Program-made: the position numbers and the translations under genes
NCBI GenBank assembly: GCA_024743015.1
Contig: JANSXJ010000193.1
Coordinates: 1 to 6,875 of the forward strand
DNA length: 6,875 bases
Origin: Hyphomonas sp.
Lineage (GTDB): Bacteria; Pseudomonadota; Alphaproteobacteria; Caulobacterales; Hyphomonadaceae
Direction of reading: 5' to 3'
Shown here: positions 1 through 5,260 of the stretch, in pieces
Layout of the letters: each line of letters opens with the position of its first letter
How positions within the stretch are numbered: position 1 is the first letter of the stretch
Notes under the pieces: generated by a model
Told to the model about the DNA's origin: nothing
Database searches by the model: none
The model's input: the letters and a program-made list of their open reading frames with translations, nothing else

Positions 1-103
1 GTATGATGAACAGGAAACCGCCCAGCACGATTGCCAGCCAGAAAATCACTGTCACAACAGTTGACAGAAACGCCGCCATTGAATTTTTGCGGGGTTCAGA
101 CAT
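1..103 (-). CDS. N-terminal fragment of a membrane-anchored protein of unknown function (runs off left edge)
   Basis: An open minus-strand frame begins at ATG 103-101 and stays open to the window edge, giving 34 complete codons. The visible protein starts MSEPRKNSMA and then has a run of about 23 hydrophobic residues (roughly residues 11-34: LSTVVTVIFWLAIV and onward). This is one transmembrane helix or uncleaved anchor, probably N-in because Arg5 and Lys6 precede it. A possible Shine-Dalgarno, AAGGA (reverse strand of 116-120), lies 12 nt upstream, which is somewhat long. The in-frame Met9 is an alternative start but has no visible ribosome site. The gene is divergent from rdgB. Too little is present to name a family. 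A membrane protein with an N-terminal anchor is all the sequence supports, and the gene itself is inferred from the open frame, hydrophobicity and position. Confidence 0.6.
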   Translation of the reverse strand, partial: MSEPRKNSMAAFLSTVVTVIFWLAIVLGGFLFII

Positions 104-135
104 GCGTGCGGGTCATCCTTTTGTATTTCGCTACA

Positions 136-161
136 TTTGTCACATAGCACAGAGTCACAAA
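136..161. repeat. Imperfect inverted repeat TTTGTCAC / GTCACAAA
   Basis: The arms TTTGTCAC (136-143) and GTCACAAA (154-161) are reverse complements at 7 of 8 positions around a 10-bp spacer. The same region also reads as a direct repeat of GTCACA (140-145 and 154-159). The size and its place between divergent genes fit a dimeric regulator site, but no known operator is recognised and chance is possible in AT-richer sequence. Confidence 0.3.
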
Positions 162-169
162 CTTACCGT

Positions 170-192
170 TAAACGATAAGGTAATTCGTTTA
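170..192. repeat. Perfect 7-bp inverted repeat TAAACGA / TCGTTTA
   Basis: TAAACGA (170-176) and TCGTTTA (186-192) are exact reverse complements separated by 9 bp, ending 25 bp before the rdgB start codon. The left arm is itself part of a small palindrome, CGTTAAACG (167-175). The centre-to-centre spacing of the arms is 16 bp, about one and a half helical turns. The element could be an operator or a 5'-leader hairpin for rdgB. Function is inferred from position only. Confidence 0.3.
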
Positions 193-204
193 GAAAGCAA
201 GAAC

Positions 205-208
205 GGAG
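205..208 (+). promoter_or_regulatory. Ribosome binding site of rdgB
   Basis: GGAG sits 9 nt before ATG 218, a normal Shine-Dalgarno spacing. It supports 218 as the rdgB start, which leaves 13 residues before the nucleotide-binding T-H-N-K-G-K motif. Confidence 0.6.
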
Positions 209-217
209 CCACAGCGC

Positions 218-817
218 ATGTCTCGCAAACTACAACCCGGCAAATTGATCGCCGCGACGCACAACAAAGGCAAAGTCGCTGAACTTAAAGATCTTTTTGA
301 ACCGCTGGGCTTTGAAGTGGTCTCTGCCGCTGAATTGAATCTCGACGAACCGGAAGAAACCGAACTGACATTTGAGGGAAACGCCCTGATCAAGGCACGC
401 AGCGCGGCGCGGGCCACTGGCGCGCCGGCCTTGTCAGACGATAGCGGGCTTGAAGTGACCGCTCTGGGCGGCATGCCTGGCGTCCACACGGCGATTTGGG
501 CTGGCGAACCGAGAGACTTTTATCTCGCAATGGAAAAAGTCGAGCGCGAACTGAACGCCATTGAAGCCGAGGATCGTAGCGCCAGGTTTGTCTCCTGCCT
601 CGCCGTCGCCTGGCCGGACGGACACGAAGAGACGTTCCGCGGCGAGGTTTGCGGCACCCTGACCTGGCCACCGCGCGGAGAGATGGGGTTTGGCTATGAC
701 CCGGTTTTCGTTCCCGAGGGCCATCAGGTGACGTTTGCAGAACTGGAACCGCAGCAAAAACACGCCATGAGCCACCGCGCGGTGGCCTTCGACAAGCTGA
801 AAAAGGCGCTACTCTGA
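218..817 (+). CDS. rdgB: RdgB/Ham1-family XTP/dITP pyrophosphatase
   Basis: This 199-residue protein has the usual length and full motif set of the RdgB/HAM1 non-canonical purine NTP pyrophosphatases. These hydrolyse dITP, ITP and XTP to monophosphates and pyrophosphate in the cytoplasm, keeping deaminated purines out of DNA and RNA. Visible motifs are the N-terminal phosphate-binding THNKGK (14-19), the metal-site segment ending FEGNALIKA (52-60), the acidic SDDSGLEV (73-80) containing the presumed catalytic base, the base-specificity motif GFGYDPVF (157-164) and the C-terminal SHRAVAF (185-191). The start is supported by a GGAG 9 nt upstream. Its stop codon overlaps the hemW start by one base (TGATG), so the two are probably co-transcribed and translationally coupled, an arrangement conserved across many proteobacteria. 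No key motif is missing. The family call is secure; substrate range is assumed from the family. Confidence 0.97.
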   Translation: MSRKLQPGKLIAATHNKGKVAELKDLFEPLGFEVVSAAELNLDEPEETELTFEGNALIKARSAARATGAPALSDDSGLEVTALGGMPGVHTAIWAGEPRDFYLAMEKVERELNAIEAEDRSARFVSCLAVAWPDGHEETFRGEVCGTLTWPPRGEMGFGYDPVFVPEGHQVTFAELEPQQKHAMSHRAVAFDKLKKALL

Positions 818-1965
818 TGAACGCCACGGGACCTGAATTCGGGTTTGGCGTCTATTTTCATTGGCCATACTGCACGCGAATTTGTCCCTATTGCGACTTC
901 AACGTTTATGCGGCGAAAGATCGAGACAAAGAGCCCCTCGTCGCCGCCATGATTGCGGATCTGGAGGCACAGAGGCGCCGATTACCCGATCATCCTAAGG
1001 TGGATTCTGTCTTCTTCGGAGGTGGCACGCCCTCGCTCCTATCTCCGGCACAAATCGCCCTGATACTGGACAAGGTGAACGATACGTTTGGGATCGCAAT
1101 TGGCGCCGAAATCACGCTAGAAGCAAACCCCAATGACGTCCTGCGCTCCAACCCGAAATCCTGGGCGGAGGCCGGTATCAACCGGCTGTCCCTCGGCATT
1201 CAGTCACTTAAAGACGAGGCTCTCAAGTTTCTCGGCCGTGATCATAACAGCACCCAGGCATACCGCGCGATCGACGCCGCTCAAACTGTTTTCGACAATC
1301 ACTCACTCGATCTGATCTATGCCCGACCGGGCCAGCAATTGAAGGATTGGGAAGCTGAACTAACCGAGACACTGGCGCTCGGCGCTCCGCATCTCTCGCT
1401 CTACGAACTGACCATCGAGGCGCGTACCGCGTTCGGACATCGCGCGGCCCGCGGCGAACTCGTGCCGATGGACGACGATGAGCAGGCCGATCTCTACGAA
1501 CTCACGCAGGCGGTCTGCGAAGCTGCAGGCTTGCCAGCCTATGAAGTTTCAAATCATGCTCGCGCGCCGGAGTTTGAGTCGCGGCACAACCACATTTACT
1601 GGGCAAGCGGTGATTGGCTTGGGATTGGCCCGGGCGCTCACGGACGATTGACCATTGAAGATAACCGGCTCGCCACGGAGTCGCCGCGTCGCCCCGCAGA
1701 TTACGAGCTGAACCAGAAGCCCGCAGAAACACCGCTGTCCCGAACGGATACGGCGCGGGAGTTTGTCCCGATGGCTTTGCGGCCGGTGAACGGTCTCGAT
1801 CTGAATCGATTTGAATGCGTCGCAGGAACGTCGCCGGCGCCGAGTATTCTTGAGGACCTGGTCTCTAACGATCTGGCCGTGATCGCTGACAAAAGGCTCG
1901 TTTTAACGATGGCCGGGCGGCTGATGGCGGATCATATCGCCGCCTTGCTGCTTCCTCACGAATAG
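817..1965 (+). CDS. hemW: Radical-SAM heme chaperone HemW (formerly 'HemN-like oxidase')
   Basis: This 382-residue radical SAM protein has the cluster motif C19-x3-C23-x2-C26, which ligates the [4Fe-4S] cluster. It is followed by Asp-Phe (CDF) rather than the extra cysteine of true coproporphyrinogen III dehydrogenase HemN. That difference, the length and the signatures HNHIYW (257-262) and GIGPGAHGR (269-277) place it in HemW. SAM-binding GGGTP is at 68-72 and EANP at 102-105. The C-terminal third, from about residue 310, resembles the HemN/HemW C-terminal domain. HemW is known to bind heme and deliver it to proteins such as respiratory cytochromes. The ATG overlaps the rdgB stop, and AAAAGG (801-806), 10 nt upstream inside rdgB, can serve as ribosome site. 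Its last 10 bp overlap the convergent VWA gene. Many databases would misname it coproporphyrinogen oxidase. Confidence 0.96.
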   Translation: MNATGPEFGFGVYFHWPYCTRICPYCDFNVYAAKDRDKEPLVAAMIADLEAQRRRLPDHPKVDSVFFGGGTPSLLSPAQIALILDKVNDTFGIAIGAEITLEANPNDVLRSNPKSWAEAGINRLSLGIQSLKDEALKFLGRDHNSTQAYRAIDAAQTVFDNHSLDLIYARPGQQLKDWEAELTETLALGAPHLSLYELTIEARTAFGHRAARGELVPMDDDEQADLYELTQAVCEAAGLPAYEVSNHARAPEFESRHNHIYWASGDWLGIGPGAHGRLTIEDNRLATESPRRPADYELNQKPAETPLSRTDTAREFVPMALRPVNGLDLNRFECVAGTSPAPSILEDLVSNDLAVIADKRLVLTMAGRLMADHIAALLLPHE

Positions 1966-3299
1966 CGCGATAACGCTTCGTCCAGGATACGCTCCAGATC
2001 CTTGACCGTCGTCACCTGCTTCATCGTATGGCAATGTGGTCGGTAGCGCGGCAGCTCGCTGTCACCGCTCCCCCACAGGCTTTCGCCTTCCGGGGTCAGC
2101 CAGATCACGCGCTTCACGCGGGCAGCAGCTTCACGGAACAAATCGACGCGTGGATCGCCATAATTGGACCGGCCATCCCCGAGGATGATCAGAGTGGTCC
2201 GGCGATCAAGCGCGTCCCAATGGTTCATGCGCAGATCCGAAAGCGATTGCCCGTAATCGGTCGAGCTCATCCCGATATCATTGATGATCTTGTCCATCGC
2301 GTGCGCGAAATCATCTGTCTTCAGCGTGTCGCCGACATTTTCGAGCCGCCCAGAAAAGGCAAAAGACTCAATGTCCGGCACCACTTCATTGAGACTATAG
2401 AGCAGCATCAGGAAGAACCGGACGACCCGCGCAACCGATCCGGAAACATCGCAAACAGCGACAATCTTGGCCCGGTCCCGCTTGGTTTGTTTCCAGGCAA
2501 TATCGAACGGAACACCATCAAACCCGGCATTCGCACGCAGGGTTTTTCGCACATCGAGTTGTCCGCGATTCTTCTTGCGCCGCCGCCGCGAGTGTTTCGA
2601 CGCAAGACGTTTGGCGATTTTCTCGACCAGGGCCTGCATGCGCGCGAGATCGCGGACATCAAGTGCGGTCAGAGCGGTTTCGGCAAGCACATCCTCCCGA
2701 AAGGCCAGCGTTGCGCCGGCGCCGTAAGTTTCGAACGCCTGTTTGGCATGCTCGCGGGCGCGGGCAAACATGGCCTTTCGACCCTCGATCAAGTCTTCCG
2801 CGTAGGCCTGGCCTTCTTCGGTTCGTTCGCGAAAGGCTTGCATCATCTCGGTTTCGAGGCGGTCAACGCCCAGCGATTTCATCATTTGTTGCGCAAAATA
2901 GGACACCTGCGTGGAGAACCGAATGTCCTGAAGGCCCGCTTCCTGCCCAGCGCGTTCCATCGCCATGGCGATCGCCGTCTCGTCGCCCGATTCCATCAGG
3001 TCCAGCATATCCCCTGGTCCGTCCTCCGAATGTTCGGATCGATCCTGCCCGGGCGATTCCGGTTGCGCGTCCTGCGGGATCGCTTGCCGCGAGAAATAGA
3101 GGTCAAACAAGCGATCATGGGCGAGTTTTTCGCTCGGCGACTTCGCCAGCACGCATCTCAGCGTATCCGAGAGGCGCTGGCGGTCCGCATAGCCGATCAG
3201 TTTAACCGCCTCGGCAGCATCGATGGCCTCGCCTGTCGACACGCGCACGTCGGCAGAGCGCAGCGCGCGGATGAAATCGGTGAGAACCTGTTCCGCCAT
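1956..3299 (-). CDS. CoxE-like VWA-domain protein, partner of the upstream MoxR ATPase
   Basis: This 447-residue soluble protein has no signal peptide or membrane helix. Residues 1-70 form a helical N-terminal part (MAEQVLTDFIRALRSADVRV) typical of CoxE-like proteins. Residues 75-105 are an acidic, low-complexity linker. Residues 105-230 look largely helical, and 237-243 is a basic cluster (SRRRRKK). The C-terminal VWA domain (about 278-447) carries a complete MIDAS metal site: D284-x-S286-x-S288, T347 and D375 (in ILGDGRSN). In characterised systems such proteins work with a MoxR AAA+ ATPase in metallocofactor insertion or complex remodelling; CoxD/CoxE of Mo-CO dehydrogenase is the best-known case. 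No cox structural gene is visible here, so the client is unknown and the name coxE is not used. The ATG directly follows the MoxR stop with no good Shine-Dalgarno, implying translation by reinitiation. The 3' end overlaps hemW by 10 bp. Confidence 0.95.
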   Translation of the reverse strand: MAEQVLTDFIRALRSADVRVSTGEAIDAAEAVKLIGYADRQRLSDTLRCVLAKSPSEKLAHDRLFDLYFSRQAIPQDAQPESPGQDRSEHSEDGPGDMLDLMESGDETAIAMAMERAGQEAGLQDIRFSTQVSYFAQQMMKSLGVDRLETEMMQAFRERTEEGQAYAEDLIEGRKAMFARAREHAKQAFETYGAGATLAFREDVLAETALTALDVRDLARMQALVEKIAKRLASKHSRRRRKKNRGQLDVRKTLRANAGFDGVPFDIAWKQTKRDRAKIVAVCDVSGSVARVVRFFLMLLYSLNEVVPDIESFAFSGRLENVGDTLKTDDFAHAMDKIINDIGMSSTDYGQSLSDLRMNHWDALDRRTTLIILGDGRSNYGDPRVDLFREAAARVKRVIWLTPEGESLWGSGDSELPRYRPHCHTMKQVTTVKDLERILDEALSRYS

Positions 3300-4241
3300 C
3301 TACCCGGCAGATGCGGCGCGCGCGAGCGTGCGGACATCCTTGTCGACGGCCTGAATGTCACTTTCATGCTTGAGAAGCACGTTGAGCGTTGAGCGCACCA
3401 TGTCTTCGTCAAGCTCTGTCGCGTGCATCAATAGAAGCGTACGGGCCCAGTCGACCGTTTCAGAAATCGACGGTCGTTTGCGAATATCCAGTTCTCGAAG
3501 CCCCTGAACGAAGCTGACCAGTTGGCTCAATAAAGCCTCGGAGACATCCGGTACGCGCGCCCGAACGATGGCTTGCTCGCGCGCTGCTTCGGGGAAGTCG
3601 ATATGCAGGTGGAGGCAACGCCGTTTCAATGCATCGCCGAGCTCACGAATATTGTTCGAAGTCAGAATGACGATGGGTGGAACCTGCGCCCGAATGGTGC
3701 CGATTTCCGGCACTGTGACCTGATAATCCGAGAGAACTTCAAGCAAATAGGCTTCGAACTCCTCGTCAGATTTGTCGATCTCATCGATCAACAAGACCGA
3801 GCCTTTGTCCTGCTTCATCGCCGTCAGAAGTGGACGCGGCTCCAGAAAAGTCTCGGAAAAGAACAGGTCTTCAAAGGATGTGAGCTTGTCGAACGCAGCA
3901 TCGAGTGTGCCAGCCCCGTCCATCACCTCGCCGAGCTTTTCCTTCAAAAGCTGCGTGTAGAGCAATTGTTTGCCGTACTTCCATTCGTAAAGGGCCTTGC
4001 CCTCATCTAGACCTTCATAGCATTGCAGGCGATTCAAGCTGACATCGAGAAACCGGGCCGTTGATGCCGCGAGATCAGTCTTGCCGACACCCGCAGGTCC
4101 TTCAATCAGGATCGGTTTGCGCAAATTGTACGCGAGATAGATCGCTGTCGAAATCTCCCGTGTGGAGATGTATCCGACCGAGCCTAGCCCGGCTGTGATG
4201 GCGTCTATGGAGACGAGTGGTTCATAGCCCGTTTTTGTCAT
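3300..4241 (-). CDS. MoxR-family AAA+ ATPase
   Basis: This 313-residue MoxR-type AAA+ ATPase has a normal length for the family. It shows Walker A GPAGVGKT (48-55), Walker B VLLIDEID (149-156), sensor 1 in LTSNN (193-197), an arginine-finger region around R207-R208 (DALKRRC) and a sensor-2-like arginine in KRPS (255-258). The N-terminal stretch before Walker A (GYISTREISTAIYLAYNLRKPILIE, in part) is the usual pre-P-loop helix of this family. MoxR ATPases form hexameric rings and act with VWA proteins in maturing or remodelling client complexes in the cytosol. Here the VWA partner is encoded immediately downstream with zero spacing, so the two should be made together. GAGGAG lies 3 nt before the ATG, which is close but supports this start. 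All ATPase residues look intact. The subfamily fits the CoxD-like MoxR proteins that pair with CoxE-like VWA proteins; the client is not visible. Confidence 0.96.
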   Translation of the reverse strand: MTKTGYEPLVSIDAITAGLGSVGYISTREISTAIYLAYNLRKPILIEGPAGVGKTDLAASTARFLDVSLNRLQCYEGLDEGKALYEWKYGKQLLYTQLLKEKLGEVMDGAGTLDAAFDKLTSFEDLFFSETFLEPRPLLTAMKQDKGSVLLIDEIDKSDEEFEAYLLEVLSDYQVTVPEIGTIRAQVPPIVILTSNNIRELGDALKRRCLHLHIDFPEAAREQAIVRARVPDVSEALLSQLVSFVQGLRELDIRKRPSISETVDWARTLLLMHATELDEDMVRSTLNVLLKHESDIQAVDKDVRTLARAASAG

Positions 4242-4244
4242 GCG

Positions 4245-4250
4245 CTCCTC
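4245..4250 (-). promoter_or_regulatory. Ribosome binding site of the MoxR-family ATPase gene
   Basis: The reverse strand reads GAGGAG here, followed by CGC and the ATG at 4241. The 3-nt gap is short for a Shine-Dalgarno. No other start with a better-placed site is seen before the P-loop helix, so ATG 4241 is kept. Confidence 0.5.
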
Positions 4251-4280
4251 GTACCCGGCTGTATTCCGCGCCGCAAGAAT

Positions 4281-4320
4281 GACCTTGAGGTAGGTCTACT
4301 GCGATCGCTGGTCAAAGACC
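4281..4320. repeat. Cluster of GACC/GGTC inverted repeats
   Basis: Two inverted repeats lie within 40 bp. GACCT (4281-4285) and AGGTC (4292-4296) are separated by 6 bp, and GGTC (4310-4313) and GACC (4317-4320) are separated by AAA. The palindrome GCGATCGC lies between them. The second repeat overlaps the candidate -35 of the ATPase operon, so a regulator binding there could affect both divergent transcripts. Arms are short, so chance occurrence is possible. Confidence 0.3.
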
Positions 4321-4353
4321 GAGCAGCTGGTTAGGCTCTCAATGAGATAAATC

Positions 4354-4358
4354 GGGAG
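4354..4358 (+). promoter_or_regulatory. Ribosome binding site of the cyclophilin gene
   Basis: GGGAG lies 8 nt before ATG 4367. It selects Met1 over Met4 (4376) and keeps the Arg2 that forms the positive n-region of the signal peptide. Confidence 0.6.
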
Positions 4359-4366
4359 TTCTTCAC

Positions 4367-5260
4367 ATGCGATCCATGCTCGTTGCCGTGTTCGGCGTTT
4401 CACTCGCTGCAGCTTGCCAGGCGCAAGACGCCCTCGAAACAGATCTCACCGAACAGGAAATAGCATCAGCGACGGCGCCGGATTGGCGGGATATTGACCC
4501 GGACAACCTGATCCTGATCGAAACAGAACACGGCGATGTGGTGATCGAGCTCAATCCAGACTTTGCACCGAACCACGCTGCTCAGTTTCGCAACCTGGTA
4601 CGCGGCGATGTCTATAATGGCGCGCGGTTTTATCGTGTGATTGACGCTTTTGTTGCCCAAGGCGGTCTGCAGGATGACGCTGCCATTGAACAATACCCCA
4701 CCCTGACCAATGAAAATGATCGAGCCCTGTCTGACGCCGCCTTTGTGCCGCTCGGCAATGCAGACCTGTTCGCGCCCATTGTCGGCCACATAGATGGCTT
4801 TGCGGTTGGACGCAGCGAGAGCCTGCAAAAGGAGTGGTTGTTGCACTGCCCTGGCGCCCTCGCCATGGCGCGAGATACCGATCCTGACAGTGGTAGCACC
4901 GAGTTCTACATCGTGCTGGACGCGCAGCGCTATCTCGATCGCAATCTGACCGTGTTCGGGCGTGTGATTGACGGCATGCAATATGTTCAGAAACTCAAGC
5001 GCGGTGTGCGCGCGATTGAAAGCGGCGTCATTCAGGCGCCAGATGTCGGAGATGAGATCCTGTCCATGACCGTCGCGGCAGACCTGGCAGACGTCATTCG
5101 CCCAAACTATCAGGTGCAAGCAATGCCAAGCCAGGCCTTTGAAGACGCCAAAACCGCGAAACGGGTCCGCGACGAAGCGTTCTTCTACCGCAAACCGCCT
5201 GAAATCCTGGATATTTGCGGGTTTGAAGTACCTGTGCAGAAACGGCCCGCGAACGACTAG
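4367..5260 (+). CDS. Exported cyclophilin-type peptidyl-prolyl cis-trans isomerase (probable lipoprotein)
   Basis: This 297-residue protein has a short signal peptide (MRSM, then hydrophobic LVAVFGVSLAAA) and Cys17 in AAAC, which fits a permissive lipobox. Lipidation and envelope anchoring are likely, though ordinary signal peptidase I cleavage near Ala19 is possible. The cyclophilin fold runs from about residue 47 (LILIETEHGDVVIEL) to 236. Active-site landmarks against human CypA are FYRVIDAFVAQGG (88-100) with R90, F95 and Q98 matching Arg55, Phe60 and Gln63; STEFYI (177-182) with Y181 for Phe113; and VFGRV (196-200). The CypA His126 position is Leu194 and Gln111 is Glu179. The stretch between the active-site loop and GALAMARD (163-170) is roughly 30 residues longer than in CypA. 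A C-terminal extension follows, ending DICGFEVPVQ. This long form is known in alphaproteobacteria and relatives. It probably assists folding of periplasmic or outer-membrane proteins. Confidence 0.94.
   Translation: MRSMLVAVFGVSLAAACQAQDALETDLTEQEIASATAPDWRDIDPDNLILIETEHGDVVIELNPDFAPNHAAQFRNLVRGDVYNGARFYRVIDAFVAQGGLQDDAAIEQYPTLTNENDRALSDAAFVPLGNADLFAPIVGHIDGFAVGRSESLQKEWLLHCPGALAMARDTDPDSGSTEFYIVLDAQRYLDRNLTVFGRVIDGMQYVQKLKRGVRAIESGVIQAPDVGDEILSMTVAADLADVIRPNYQVQAMPSQAFEDAKTAKRVRDEAFFYRKPPEILDICGFEVPVQKRPAND

Larger units (their letters stand above)
104..217. promoter_or_regulatory. Divergent intergenic region upstream of rdgB and the left-edge gene
   Basis: This 114-bp stretch, clearly more AT-rich than the flanking genes, must hold the promoters for two divergent transcripts. 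I could not assign a convincing -35/-10 pair to either direction: TTGTCA (137-142) is a fair -35, but nothing like TATAAT follows at 16-18 bp. It contains two spaced inverted repeats (136-161 and 170-192, listed separately). A third, shorter one is TTACC/GGTAA at 163-167 and 180-184. A GAGTC at 152-156 fits the GANTC methylation site of CcrM, common in alphaproteobacteria. Any operator role is inference. Confidence 0.35.
4242..4366. promoter_or_regulatory. Divergent intergenic region between moxR-type ATPase and cyclophilin genes
   Basis: These 125 bp must carry promoters for the minus-strand ATPase/VWA operon and the plus-strand cyclophilin. Reading the minus strand, TTGACC (4315-4310) is a good -35 for an alphaproteobacterial sigma-70 promoter, but the hexamer 17 bp on, TACCTC (4292-4287), is a poor -10, so this is only a candidate. 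No convincing plus-strand promoter is seen. The region contains an 8-bp palindrome GCGATCGC (4301-4308) and four GACC/GGTC half-sites (listed separately). Confidence 0.35.

Noticed and set aside
99..116. Mini reading frame MTRTHV (minus strand, 116-96) as a leader peptide overlapping the left-edge gene start
   Set aside because: Six codons with its ATG inside the presumed Shine-Dalgarno region; no attenuation structure or codon run supports a leader.
390..827. Minus-strand open frames (up to 145 codons) within rdgB
   Set aside because: Arg/Pro-rich translations typical of out-of-frame reading; rdgB has all its family motifs in the sense frame.
817..1965. Naming this gene hemN (oxygen-independent coproporphyrinogen III oxidase)
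   Set aside because: The cluster motif is followed by Asp-Phe and lacks the fourth cysteine of HemN, and the rdgB-coupled position is that of hemW.
1963..1976. AGCG/CGCT stem at the hemW end as a terminator
   Set aside because: Four base pairs and no T-run; too weak to call.
2028..3392. A 454-codon plus-strand open frame antisense to the VWA gene and the end of the ATPase gene
   Set aside because: The opposite strand encodes a well-recognised CoxE-like protein with an intact MIDAS site. The antisense translation has no recognisable domain and its length is a by-product of GC-rich codon use in the real gene.
1956..4241. Calling the pair coxD/coxE of a CO dehydrogenase cluster
   Set aside because: No coxM, coxS, coxL or other cofactor-enzyme gene is present in the window; the family resemblance alone does not establish that role.
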